A stretch of DNA of 64,000 nt from Neoechinorhynchus agilis (Eukaryota; Acanthocephala): contig CM121341.1 of the NCBI GenBank assembly GCA_051530055.1, forward strand, positions 7,874,001-7,938,000, given 5' to 3'. A model generated the notes under the pieces. That model was not told the DNA's origin. It was given only the letters and a program-made list of their open reading frames with translations, and searched no databases. This document shows, in pieces, positions 1 through 9,516 of this stretch. The first letter of the stretch is position 1. Every line of letters begins with the position of its first letter. A program made the translations under genes and the position numbers.

Positions 1-364
1 AGTGATATATTCAGAAATCATAACTTTTCCTATGAACCCAGCAGAGCCGTCATTTGCAACTGCGGCACTAACATTTTCAATCAATGATCTGCTTGTATGT
101 GTCAAAATCGAATGTTAAAAGATGAGCAATAATTACACTACTCAATGTTTTCTTTAAGAGGGAGGGGTTGAACTCTATTGAGTTTAGAAAGATGTAGTGA
201 TCATAATTTCCGGACCAAATATTTTGTACGTATTGTGCAAAAATTTCCGAAACAATAACTGACGAGGCTTCTTCTTTCGAAATATCTCAATGAAACATTT
301 TTGTATCCGGCGGAGGGGGATTATATAAAAACGTTTTATTAATTAAGAAGAACGATCCATACAC

Positions 365-765
365 TTGCCAGCATCTATCTTTGCTGAACGGTGTCTGGAT
401 GTCGAATGTTGGAGACAAGGGAGGTGGGACTTGTCCTTGAAGGAGTTTTACAGGAGAATGACCGATTGGGAGTTTTTCCTTGTTCTCCGGTTATTAAGGA
501 AAGATTGGGCTTGGGGGGAGGAAAGATTTTTGGTAGAGGGTGGTACGAGCGAGGGGGGATGAAAAAGATTGGGGTTCCGGGGTGGAGGGGTTTGAAGAAG
601 ACGGAGGGCGTTTTTGGAGAGAATGGAGTGGAGGTGGGCGTCGAGGGGAGAAAGTGAAGTCCCGCTCTCTTGTAAAAGCTTTCGAGGGAATGGAGAGCAT
701 TGGCGGTGAGGAAAGTGGGGAAAGTGTAAGGAAAGGGAGTATGGCAGAGAGATAAAAGTGGGCAA
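365..765. other. G-rich low-complexity stretch with overlapping open frames
   Basis: A purine-skewed (GGA/GAG-rich) stretch keeps several frames open on both strands between 365 and 765. None of the translations resembles a known domain, and the open frames follow from the base skew. A short piece (tgggcgtcgaggggaa, around 631-650) recurs at about 1083-1100, so this is probably the remnant of a repeat rather than a gene. Confidence 0.4.
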
Positions 766-1279
766 GGTGTTTAGGGAATACGCCGAGACGCCGGAGGAGT
801 TTGAGACGGTAAAGGCGAGGATTTGCTTCAGAGAGTGTAAATGAAATCGTTTTTTAGGTGCTCTTTTTTTGTGTAGAAATAAATTATTGGTATTTTAGAA
901 TTTTGCTACTTTGCGTTCAACCTAAAAAATTTTATTAAATAATGTTTAAAATTTATAAAAGTTGCAATCTCGTCGATGTTTTATGAAAAAAATCCATAAA
1001 AGAAGATAAAACCTTTTTTCGGTGGGACTAAAGAAAAGATTTCAGTTACATAGACATTATTTTTTACTTTAAACAATTTAAAGTGGGCGTCGAGGGGAAC
1101 TTCTTGCATTTTTCCTTTTCGGGGTTGCGCAAAAATTCTCGCAGTTAAACGAATTCTCGCTGGTCCTCAGCGACGCAATCTTTCCACTGCTTCTTTGGTC
1201 TTCAGCGTCTTCTTTCAATCTTTGTCCATTTGATAACTTATCACAGGGAATGCCTTAATCCTTGTACGTGTTTTAGTCT

Positions 1280-1680
1280 GGCTGATCATGTTTTTGGTGC
1301 GGAATTTTACGGCCGGATGCTCTTTCTGACGCCAACCCTCACCTTTTATCCGGGTTTGGGAGTGGCGCCGAGTTTCCGCCATGGCTGGGTTGGATTATGA
1401 TCACCAGAACCAGAAATTCTTCCAAACGATTTGGCTCTCTATCCTTTTACTCACACTTACAACTCTCGTCTCCCCAACGTTTTCTATCCTTCAGTTCCTC
1501 GCACAGCGCTCTTCCCCCACAATCTTCCAAATGCGAATCGATTCGGAGGAAAGAGCGGAAAACAACAACGTTTTGGGGCTGCAAAGATGGAACAATAAAA
1601 ACCCGTCCAAGACTTACAAGTTTCACTAGACACCTGAGGTGCATACTTGTATTTTCCCTGAAATAAAACGTTTTGAGGAC
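1280..1680 (+). other. Possible retroelement tail fragment
   Basis: The stretch near 1305-1380 (ggccggatgctctttctgac, then gccaaccctcac and ccgggtttgggagtggc) resembles a short sequence I recall from tails of dispersed repeats in other animals. An 82-residue ORF starts at 1381 and has no recognisable domain. I call it a repeat remnant from memory of similar strings only. Confidence 0.25.
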
Positions 1681-1698
1681 AAACCTGGGAGTAAATGA

Positions 1699-1899
1699 TT
1701 GGTATTATCGTTTAGAAGTTTACACCCGGTAAATGATTATTTATTAAAGACGTTCTGCGAACCTCGTCGGGTTCATCATCAGTTTGTTTGTTAGTAAAAG
1801 ACGCTACTAACAAACAAACTGATAATGAACCCGACGAGGTTCGAAACGTCTTTAATAAATAATCATTTACCGGGTGTAAACATTTAAACAATAATCCCA
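1699..1899. repeat. Long perfect-type hairpin (foldback MITE)
   Basis: Two arms of about 80-95 nt are inverted copies separated by a few bases near 1800. The left arm runs through gtttacacccggtaaatgat and ...aacaaacaaactgat..., and the right arm returns through the same words in reverse complement to accgggtgtaaac at about 1881. Arms differ at few positions (tctgcgaac versus ggttcgaaac). No ORF is present. The cacccggtaaa word also appears in every unit of the array at 56225-57865. Confidence 0.85.
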
Positions 1900-1925
1900 T
1901 TATCTACTGAGTTTATTTTAAAGAA

Positions 1926-2196
1926 TTTTTATGTGGCCCAGCCGGTAGTCTTTTGATAGATTTTTCCCTCTCCAAACACGGCCGAATGGACACATTCCAC
2001 CGGAGGAAACTCACTGATGAGTCCCGCCTCCTCCTGAGGAGGTATCTGAGAATTCGGAGGGATGCGTATAACCGTACGGTCTTGGAGCATTGAGCGCTTC
2101 CCAGACCAATGAATCGGTGGTTTGCGGGTGTCCATTCGGCCGTATATATAAAAGATATCTATCAAAAGACTACCGGCTGAGCCACATATAAAAATT
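1926..2196. mobile_element. MITE with nested inverted repeats and a hammerhead-like segment
   Basis: Terminal inverted repeats of about 30 bp (tatgtggcccagccggtagt at 1930; its reverse complement with one mismatch near 2165-2190) bound a 270-bp element. Inside lies a second inverted pair, ggccgaatggacac near 1980 and gtgtccattcggcc near 2130. The core contains ctgatgagtcccgcctcc, shared with the SINE family at 2221-7125, but lacks that family's gggacgaaatacc block. No coding potential. Confidence 0.75.
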
Positions 2197-2220
2197 CTAA
2201 AAAAATCGGAACGCTAATCC

Positions 2221-2513
2221 AGGCCAATGTATGGCGAGGTTTGAACATTCCGTAGTGTGCTGAGGTGGTCTCATCCAACCAGTTAGCGTCTCAAAGGGTT
2301 CGAATCCGTTACCGCCAATGACCTACAACCTGAAAAGGGACGAAATACCTTGTTAAAGGGAGGAAACTCACTGATGAGTCCCGCCTCCTCGGGAAATATC
2401 CGAGAATCCCGATGGATTCTTACAAACTTATAACCGTACGGTCTTGGAGCATTGGGCGCAGACCAGCACTTCCCAGACCGAAATCGGTGGACTGCGAGTG
2501 CCCATTCGGCCTA
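2221..2513 (+). mobile_element. tRNA-derived SINE, hammerhead-like family, copy 1
   Basis: Forward-strand copy. A tRNA-like head gives an A-box-like word (gtgctgaggtgg, about 2256) and a good B-box (ggttcgaatcc, about 2299). Downstream are gggacgaaatacc (about 2338) and ctgatgagtccc (about 2372). The end, reading cttggagcattgggcgcag... to cattcggcc, resembles the end of the MITE at 1926-2196, so the two families share sequence. Autonomous coding is absent; mobilisation would need a partner LINE. Confidence 0.75.
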
Positions 2514-3128
2514 CTGAGTTTAGTTTCAGCACTGATCAATGGTATTGAGTACCATCGATTATAGATGTACGCGTTTATACAAAGCGGAATAATCTGTCGT
2601 TTGTTTCTAGATTCTAATTTAACATCTTAGATGTCCGTGAACATTTCAATCCTTGCATTCCTTATTGTTAAATAAGTAATGGATGGTTAAATCCCTTCAT
2701 TTGGTACTCATAATACGAATGATTTAAATTGACACGTCGGATAATTCTGACATTATCAAGATTCGTCGTAGCTTTATCTAGGCTCTGGCAGCGGATGTGC
2801 CCGAACTCCTGAATTCCACGTTGATACTCGCTTTATTTCCGTCCATCCTACAGATAAAAAAATCCCGAAAATAATAATCCAATACCAGGGATAACAAATA
2901 CATCTTTTGCCTATTAAGTAGTATTGTGGCGGTTATGATAATAAAACGTTTTATTTGTTGTTGATGCACAACGAAGAGGACCCATGTCCCCGTTTGGGTC
3001 CTCATGAACATTTAGGAGAGAAAGAAAAATTGATTTCTTTGGGATTCGGGTCAAGTTGGATGGGGATATATAGTCTGGTTGGAAGGTCCGGTATGGGTGG
3101 GAATTATCAGTTATTGATTCCAGAAGAT
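2514..3128 (+). other. Intergenic, with a retrotransposon-tail-like piece at about 2930-3120
   Basis: No gene is recognised. The stretch ttatttgttgttgatgcaca ... gggtcctcatgaac (2955-3012) and ggttggaaggtccggta (3078) recurs in diverged form at 24225-24375, and similar words occur near 46205 and 53450-53590. This suggests shared 3' tails of one retroelement family. Confidence 0.45.
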
Positions 3129-3129
3129 T

Positions 3130-4370
3130 TTTAAGTTTTTACTGGCAAGCCGGTATTGTTATCATCTTTAAATTTTAGTTTACCCCTTTGTCCGGCTTAT
3201 TTTTTTAGGCATAAATCCAAACCAATTACATCAGAGAAGTGATATAACCACATAGTCTCTAATGTCGGTTAAGAGTTTGTACATTCCTCCGGATTCTCAG
3301 ATACCTCCAGGAGGCGGGACTCATCAGTGAGTTTCCTCCCTTCAGCGGTATTTCGTCCCCTTTTTATTGTTTTCCCTTTGGCGGTAACGAATTTGAAAAA
3401 GTTGACCCAACAAACTTGAATCAAGAGCATTTGTCCACTTGACCACCTCGACACAACTACGAAATGTCAAACTCAGCAAGTTTTTCGACTCAGGGTGAGC
3501 GCTGTGTTCTATTTTTTTTAAGTTTTACTGGCAAGCCAGTATTGTTGTCATCATTCAATTTTTAGTCAATCCCTTTCTTGTCCGGCTTATTTTTTAGGCA
3601 TAAATCCAAACCAATTACATCAGAGAAGTGATATAACCACATAGTCTCTAATGTCGGTTAAGAGTTTGTACATTCCTCCGGATCCTCGGATACCTCCAGG
3701 AGGCGGGACTCATCAGTGAGTTTCCTTGTTGCAAATTTTAATAAAAAAGGAGAATTAAATTATTGGGCGTCATTACCAATAAAAAAATAGAATCAAAGTA
3801 TACAAATCACCAATAAATAATCAATAGATAATAACCATTCAATTTTAGTCAATCCTTTTCTTGTCCGGCTTATTTTTTTAGGCATAAATCCAAACCAATT
3901 ACATCAGAGAAGTGATATAACCACATAGTCTCTAATGTCGGTTAATAGTTTGTACATTTCTCCGGATTCTCGGATACCTCCCGAGAATGCGGGACTCTTC
4001 AGTGAGTTTCCTCCCTTCAGCGGTATTTCGTCCCCTTTGGCTGTGCGTCATTGGTGGCAACGGATTCGAACCACTTGACCCCTAATCGGGATCACGGGCA
4101 TTTGTCCACTTTACCACCTCGACACAGCTACGAAATGTCAAACTCAGCCAGTTTATCGACTCAGGGATAGCGCCGTGTTCTATTTTTTTAAGTTTTACTG
4201 GCAAGCCGGTATTGTTATCATCTTTAAATTTTAGTTTATCCCTTTGTCCGGCTTATTTCTATCAGAGACTATGTGGTTGTATCACTTTTCTGATGTGATT
4301 GGTTTGGCTTTATGCCTAAAAAATAAGCCGGACAAAGGGATAAACTAAAATTTAAAGATGATTCCAGAAG
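3130..4370 (-). mobile_element. Array of hammerhead-like tRNA-SINE copies, minus strand, ending in a palindrome
   Basis: At least three head-to-tail copies read on the minus strand. Unit boundaries are marked by aagttttactggcaagccgg near 3137, 3531 and 4191, a spacing of about 395 bp for the complete unit. The 3130-3530 unit holds all blocks: tRNA head (B-box degenerate), gggacgaaatacc (3360-3347), ctgatgagtccc (3327-3316) and ggtatctgag (3305-3296). The 3531-3735 copy stops after the ctgatgag block and is followed by about 100 bp of AT-rich filler. The 3837-4190 copy has ctgaagag instead of ctgatgag. After 4260 an inverted partial copy makes a palindrome. Confidence 0.8.
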
Positions 4371-4821
4371 AGTTTGTGAGGTTGGATGGAGATGTGAAGT
4401 GTGTTAAACAAGCGACACTGAAGCTGAAAGTTCGTCCAACTTTGTTGAACAGTCCGGTATAGATGACGGATCCAGAGGGTGACGGTAGATGACGACGAGA
4501 AACAAGAAGTCTACTGTTATTTCTAAAAGTAATTTTTTAAACCCCGGCTAGAATCTTTGACTATTTGAACTTTCATACATTTGCATTTCGGAATTTAAGA
4601 GTGCGCCTACTGTTTTTCCCCGCTTCCATCGTTTAATGAACTCGCTTCTTCTCAGCCGTCTGCTTCGAGTTAAATAAGACGGCATTTGCCGTTCCTACCT
4701 TTCAGTTGATTTTCACTTAGCAATTTGTTATTTGGTTCACTCAACCGATAAATGAGCATAAAACCTCAGATTTCTAATTAGATCAACCTTCGTCGCCCAA
4801 TATTTAGTAGAAAAGTTACCT

Positions 4822-5271
4822 TTATTTGTAAAGTGATCCGAGTTGTGTGTGATGAACAGCCTCACAATTGAATCGAAATTGATCAATGAATAAGGCAACT
4901 TCATAAATTTGTGAAGAGACGACTGTTCTTTTCGCAGTTGGACGTGATTTTAGAGCTGCACTCAAGGACAAAATTCCGTCGACCCAAGGAGCATCAAAAG
5001 CACAGCAAGCATCTTCAGCCCTGAATCTGAAACTATCCGAGTCATTGATGATGATGACCTCGTTCACGGAATCGTGGTACAATAAGTCGTGATTTTCTGG
5101 ACGAAACAGTTTTTCCATGGTATAATACTCTTTAAAATCATCCGTCTTAAGACGCTCATGCAAGTCGATGTATCCACAAATGGGTTTGCATTTATTTGTA
5201 TTTCCCCGTAGGACTAAAAACAATACGGTCCGCATCGCTCCACTTTGTAACAGAGCGACTCTTCGACGAAT
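4822..5271 (-). CDS. CFAP299: CFAP299-like cilia/flagella protein, C-terminal exon
   Basis: The translated exon contains CGYIDLHERLKTDDFKEYY, which matches the family block GYIDYAHRLKTEDFEVYF. After it come LLYHDSVNEVIIINDSD, then SFRFRAED, and a tail QIYEVALFIDQF that matches the family's ELYTQVVIFDHI. The family is conserved where motile cilia or sperm flagella exist. The exon probably opens at 5271, after an acceptor ttttttgatcag on the minus strand. Stop at 4822. The roughly 90 N-terminal residues of the family were not found upstream; they may lie in unrecognised exons toward 5950, or the gene may be truncated. About 150 residues are visible, compared with about 230 in full-length members. 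I recognise the family from the motif order, without an alignment. Confidence 0.72.
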   Translation of the reverse strand: MRRRVALLQSGAMRTVLFLVLRGNTNKCKPICGYIDLHERLKTDDFKEYYTMEKLFRPENHDLLYHDSVNEVIIINDSDSFRFRAEDACCAFDAPWVDGILSLSAALKSRPTAKRTVVSSQIYEVALFIDQFRFNCEAVHHTQLGSLYK

Positions 5272-6440
5272 CTGATCAAAAAACAAGTCATTTACTAGTT
5301 TATAGTCGATTAGGATTTCATTTGGTCTATTGTTAGCGCTTGGGAGCGAAAACCGTTTGAAGTGACCTATAGCAGTGGTTCTTAACCGGGCTTATCGGTT
5401 TTCTGAAAAAAAGATTTACATTGCAAAAAAAAGAATGAAGTAAAGAAATACCGAAATTTAAAAGAAAAAGACTTTATTTTTGGTGGAAAAATTCAAAGAG
5501 TTTCATTCTATCCGATATTTCGACAGTAAATTTTTACGACGTTCTTGATAAAGGCCGATTTAACCAAAACTCCTTCAATTTTTCCACCAGAAACAAAGAT
5601 CATAATAATTCAATCTTTAAGCAAAAATACTTTACCATTTGCTGATAACATTGTTTTGTATGCAATGTATAATTTTTTGAAATAAACAATAAATTTTCAA
5701 AAAGTCGCAAAAAATCAACGTTAAGAAACACTGGTGTCCAGGAAAGCGGTTAAATAAGCCACCACTGTTGAACGTTTTGAAATCGCAAGAGATATTCGGA
5801 ATATGGTAAGTGCACCGGTTGCCGAATCCAACGGCGTCGATTGATTCATTCGCCAGTTCCTGTTCATAGGTACAATTCACCACAGTAACCAAGGACTGAC
5901 TTGTGTTCTTCTCAACATTAGTCTTAATATCAACTTTAGATGCTTCCATTCGTTTTCACAGCTACGATTTACTCGAAACATTCAACCGGTCGCCATGGAA
6001 ACCAATGCTGTGAAATTTAAAAGACCACAAAGAAGCAATTTGACGAGGGACTGGGTAACAAGTAAACTAGATCGTGCGAAAGTACGTTGTTTACCAATAA
6101 ACGTGGTGAAAACAGCAATAGTGCAACGTGGTCTTATTTGTTTTATGAGTCCGTTCGCATTTACTGTTAAAACGACTTGAAACTTGTATTTAGCGATTTG
6201 AGACGTCTATTTTGAACCACATACATTCTAATCATTTTGCTAGACCCGAGGTAGCAATTACTCATTTATACCACTGAGTGATTTATAGTCGACAATAAGA
6301 CTGAATTCGTGATCGGATCCAGAGGGAAAGGAATATATGTCGGCAACTAAACCAAAAGAGGCTCAATAAATCGTCTAGAACCCATTTCACTAGCAGGGAA
6401 CTTACGAATAAATATGATAAGTTTTCCATTTCTTGGTCAT
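5272..6440. other. Unassigned region with two divergent short ORFs
   Basis: Minus strand: an ORF from 5949 to 5632 (105 residues, starting MEASKVDIKTNVEKNTSQ) could be an upstream exon of the CFAP299 gene or a separate gene; its sequence does not match the CFAP299 N-terminus I know. Plus strand: a 61-residue ORF at 5995-6180 (METNAVKFKRPQRSN...) starts 46 bp away, head to head. A short hAT-like word, gcagtggttcttaaccggg, lies near 5372. Nothing else recognised. Confidence 0.35.
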
Positions 6441-7125
6441 TTATGGCTTTTTCAACGCTATTTCGTGGTTCAAATCCGTTACCACCAATGACGCACAACC
6501 GAAGGGAACGAAATACCGCTGAAGGGAGGAAACTCACTGATGAGTCCCGCCTCCTGGAGGTATCTGAGGATCCGGAGGAATGTACAAACTCTTAACCGAC
6601 ATTAGAGACTATGTGGTTATATCACTTCTCTGATGTAATTGGTTTGGATTTATGCCTAAAAAAATAAGCCCGGTATAAGGGACAAACTAAATTTAATGAT
6701 GATTTGAAAACAAACCGGTTTGCCAGTAAAAAACCTTAAAATAGAATACAGCGCTCACCCTGAATCGATAAACTGGCTGAGTTTGACATTTCGTAGTTGT
6801 GTCGAGGTGGTCAAGTAGACTAATGCCCATGATCCCGATTAGGGGTCAAGTGGTTCCAATCCGTTACCACCAATGACGCACAGCCAAAGGGGAAGAAATA
6901 CCGCTGAAGGGAGGAAACTCACTGATGAGTCCCGCCTCCTGGAGGTATCTGAGGATCCGGAGGAATGTACAAACTCTTAACCGACATTAGAGACAATGTG
7001 GTTATATCACTTCTCTGATGTAATTGGTTTGGCTTTATGCCTAAATAAATAAGCCGGACAAGAAAGGGATTGACTAAAAATTGAATGATGACAACAACAC
7101 CGGCTTGCCAGTAAAACTTAAAAAA
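6440..7125 (+). mobile_element. Head-to-tail dimer of the hammerhead-like tRNA-SINE
   Basis: Two forward copies lie in tandem. The ctgatgag word recurs at 6537 and 6922, a 385-bp period. The second unit's tRNA-Ser-like head is present in full: tgtcgaggtggtcaag (A-box region, about 6799), a variable-arm-like cccgattagggg, and a degenerate B-box ggttccaatcc (about 6852). The block upstream of ctgatgag reads gggaacgaaatacc in the first unit and ggggaagaaatacc in the second, so each has one change from gggacgaaatacc. The copy ends with cggcttgccagtaaaactta. Confidence 0.8.
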
Positions 7126-7234
7126 GCTATTTCGCTAGAAAATTTACCAGTAATACCGACTAAACTACCTCCTGATTGAGTGATTACAATTTAAATAGAA
7201 AAAGTATTTAAAAACATTCACGCAACCGCTTTGG

Positions 7235-7680
7235 ATAACTCAGCTGCCGTCCTGGTGTAACGGTCGAAAGGATGGATGCAGCGTTTCGATCGCCAGTGAT
7301 TCGTCTCAATCTCTTAGACAATTGTTTGACCAGGTCCTGCGCCGCAGTACCAAGCGGCCCGAGTGTCTCGACGCCAATGATTTCGACTCAGGTCCCTGTA
7401 TTTTGTCTTTTCAACAATCCCCAGCGGCAAATTTTATGTTGCTAACGACGAGAATGCTGTGACACTATCCGGTCTACGGTCATCGATTCGGCGAAGATTG
7501 CTCGGCTCTAGGATGTTGGGCGAATTCACAGTATTAAGGGCACGACTAAGAGCATTGCGTTCACTTCGGCGTGTCGTGAGTGCCTCCCGCCTAATTTTCG
7601 AGTCTCCACGGTCGCTTCGCAATGCCAGCGATACAATCCTCAATGTCGCTTCAAATAGGGAGCTATTTTTGTGATCTCGA
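7235..7680 (-). mobile_element. Retrotransposon polyprotein C-terminal fragment
   Basis: Read on the minus strand, 7240-7400 encodes VETLGPLGTAAQDLVKQLSK, then RLRRITGDRNAAS. This is the VETLGxxGxxA...ITGDxRAxxF block that ends many flatworm and cnidarian non-LTR retrotransposon polyproteins. The same block occurs at 48430-48620 and 61950-62110. Here it is interrupted by stops, and an adjacent 70-residue ORF (7643-7434) has no known domain. A dead fragment. Confidence 0.65.
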
Positions 7681-7825
7681 GTTTACTAAAAGACGGTAGG
7701 ATTTGCTTTTCAGCGTGCTACTGAATGCGGCTAAAACTGAACACTATTTTCATGCTTATTCTCTTAACCAGTATATTCTAATTGACAAAGAAATAAATAG
7801 AATACTATCGATTGCTATTCAAATA

Positions 7826-8210
7826 TAGAAAATATTTTATTGAAATATTCTGAAATCGGAAGTACCGCACCGTCATTCATTGTTTGATAATTCATTAAAA
7901 TATTTTCTATTCTTCGGATTACGATCACCACATCTCCAACTCTTTCGAACAAATTTTTATCGGTGATTAATGACTAGAAATGTGTTTATCGATTGAGAAA
8001 TTGTTAAGAAAGTCATGTGATTGTATCCGGTAGATTTCTTTTATGAAATTTGACAATAATAAAACTGGAGAGATAAATAGTTTTTCTATTTAAGATATGA
8101 ACAAATCATCAAGACAAAATCCTTCGGAATGATGGAGTTGGAAATGTGGAGGTCATAAACCGCCGCCGGGTAGAAAATATTTTATTGAAATATTCTGAAA
8201 TCGGAAATCT
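7826..8210. repeat. Hairpin MITE remnants
   Basis: A short foldback pairs tagaaaatattttattgaa (7826) with attcattaaaatattttcta (about 7893-7913). The outer word atccttcggaatgatggagt (about 8119) is the inverted form of cttcggattacgatcacca (about 7913). The word gaaaatattttattgaaata is repeated directly at about 8174. The outer word aatcc(t/a)tcgg...gatgtggcg is shared with the hairpins at 17935-18175 and 48110-48960. No coding potential. Confidence 0.6.
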
Positions 8211-8605
8211 CGCTTTTAGATCGCGAATCCAAGATTATTGGTCACTGTTTCGGGACTTACATTTCAAACTCATGAAAATCAACTTCTTTTAGTTAGATGA
8301 ATACGATCTACAACTCCATTTTTATTTAAAAACATATAAATATAAAGGCCATACGATTTAATGATCAAGAGAAAATCCTTCGGGATGGCAGAGTTAAAAA
8401 GATTTGGCGAAAATACTCCGTTTGAGATGAAATTGAAAGAATTTTATTAAACCCGATATTTCGCGAAAAAATCTTGAGTATTCAAAAAGCGCAAATTCCT
8501 TCAATATTTCCGCCACGGATCGAAATATCTCAATAAGATATCTTCTATCCTTTGGATTATGATCGCCACATCTTTAACATTAAACGAACATTCATTATTA
8601 CTGTT

Positions 8606-8795
8606 GGGTGAAACGAGATTTGTTTTGTGCGGACACCCAGACGTTTTTTATTATGCAAATTTTCGGAGAGCAAAGTCTCCCTCCTCAGTCATTAATAACA
8701 AACAATGACCAAAAGCCTGAAGAGGGAGACTTTGCTCCCCGGAAATTTGCATAATAAAAAACGTCTGGGTGTCCGCACAAAACAAATTAAACGAA
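8606..8795. repeat. Long hairpin (foldback MITE)
   Basis: Arms of about 80 nt: the left arm includes cgagatttgttttgtgcgga, cacccagacgtttttt and tgcaaatt; the right arm returns as gcataataaaaaacgtctgg, gtgtccgcacaaaacaaatt. The apex carries cctcctcagtcattaa and tgaccaaaagcctgaagagg. It sits about 90 bp upstream of the SmB start and could lie in its 5' region. Confidence 0.85.
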
Positions 8796-8885
8796 CAACG
8801 ACGGCAGTAGTGTTCTTTCGTATTTTCGAGTGTCCACATCACGTCATTTTGAGATTTGTTGTTTGGTGTCCATAAACGATCCGTA

Positions 8886-9496
8886 ATGGTATTCGATTGT
8901 TGTTGTTGTTTGTTTGTTTACGTCATTTTTTTAGCCTCCACATGGGAAAAACAGTAAAATGATGGCTCACATCAACTATAGAATGCGATGTGTCCTTCAG
9001 GATGGCCGTAGTCTTGTTGGAACATTTAAGGCCTTTGACAAACACATGAACATTGTCTTGTGCGACTGTGAAGAGTTTCGTCGGATAAAGACAAAGTCGA
9101 ATGAAGAGCCTCGTGAAGAGAAGAGGACTCTCGGAATGGTCATTGTTAGAGGCGATCGATTGATTTCAATGACGGTAGAAGGACCTCCTCCTCGCGATGA
9201 CGTAACAATGGCTAGAATTCCTACTGGTCAGACGTCTTTTGGCACTGCATTTCTGGGCGCTGGAGGGCAAGGAAGGGCCGTCGGACGAGGAATGCCCGGT
9301 ACTTTGGGTCTACAGGGTCCTACAATGGGCGTTGGTGGCCCTGGTATTCAGCAAATGGCGCCCGCTGGTCGTGGAATGCCTTTTATGAGTGGTCCACCGC
9401 CTCCGCATCCGCCAGGTACGCATTTTCTCTTTTTTTACTTAATCTTAGTTTAAACATGCAGGTCCACCACCACCACCACCTCCTCCTCCGATGTGA
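8886..9496 (+). CDS. SNRPB: Small nuclear ribonucleoprotein-associated protein B (SmB)
   Basis: Core Sm protein of spliceosomal snRNPs. The Sm fold is clear: [20 protein letters not shown], then [17 protein letters not shown] (Sm1), then [20 protein letters not shown] (Sm2), followed by the Gly/Met/Pro-rich tail typical of SmB. Proposed exons: 8886-8888 (the ATG alone), 8935-9415 and 9462-9496, with 46-nt introns. This adds PPHGKNSK before MMAHINYRM, mirroring the GKSSK that precedes MLQHIDYRM in animal SmB. The simpler start is 8959. The last exon adds a run of nine prolines and a final Met. Total about 172 residues, shorter than vertebrate SmB because the tail is short. An aataaa lies at 9498-9503, just after the stop. 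The neighbour on the minus strand ends at 9517. Confidence 0.93.
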
Positions 9497-9516
9497 AAAT
9501 AAAACATTATTTGTTG

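Noticed and set aside
365-765. Overlapping ORFs on both strands
   Set aside because: Open frames arise from purine skew; no domain or splice signals.
2221-2513. Possible functional tRNA-Ser gene in the SINE head
   Set aside because: Acceptor and anticodon stems do not close; it is a tRNA-derived promoter remnant.
3269-3454. ORF with GRNTAEGRKLTDESRLLE in SINE copies (also at 22766-22951)
   Set aside because: It is the translation of the SINE hammerhead-like segment; other copies break the frame.
5372-5392. gcagtggttcttaaccggg resembling a hAT transposon terminus
   Set aside because: Only one end is visible and no inverted partner or 8-bp target duplication was found.
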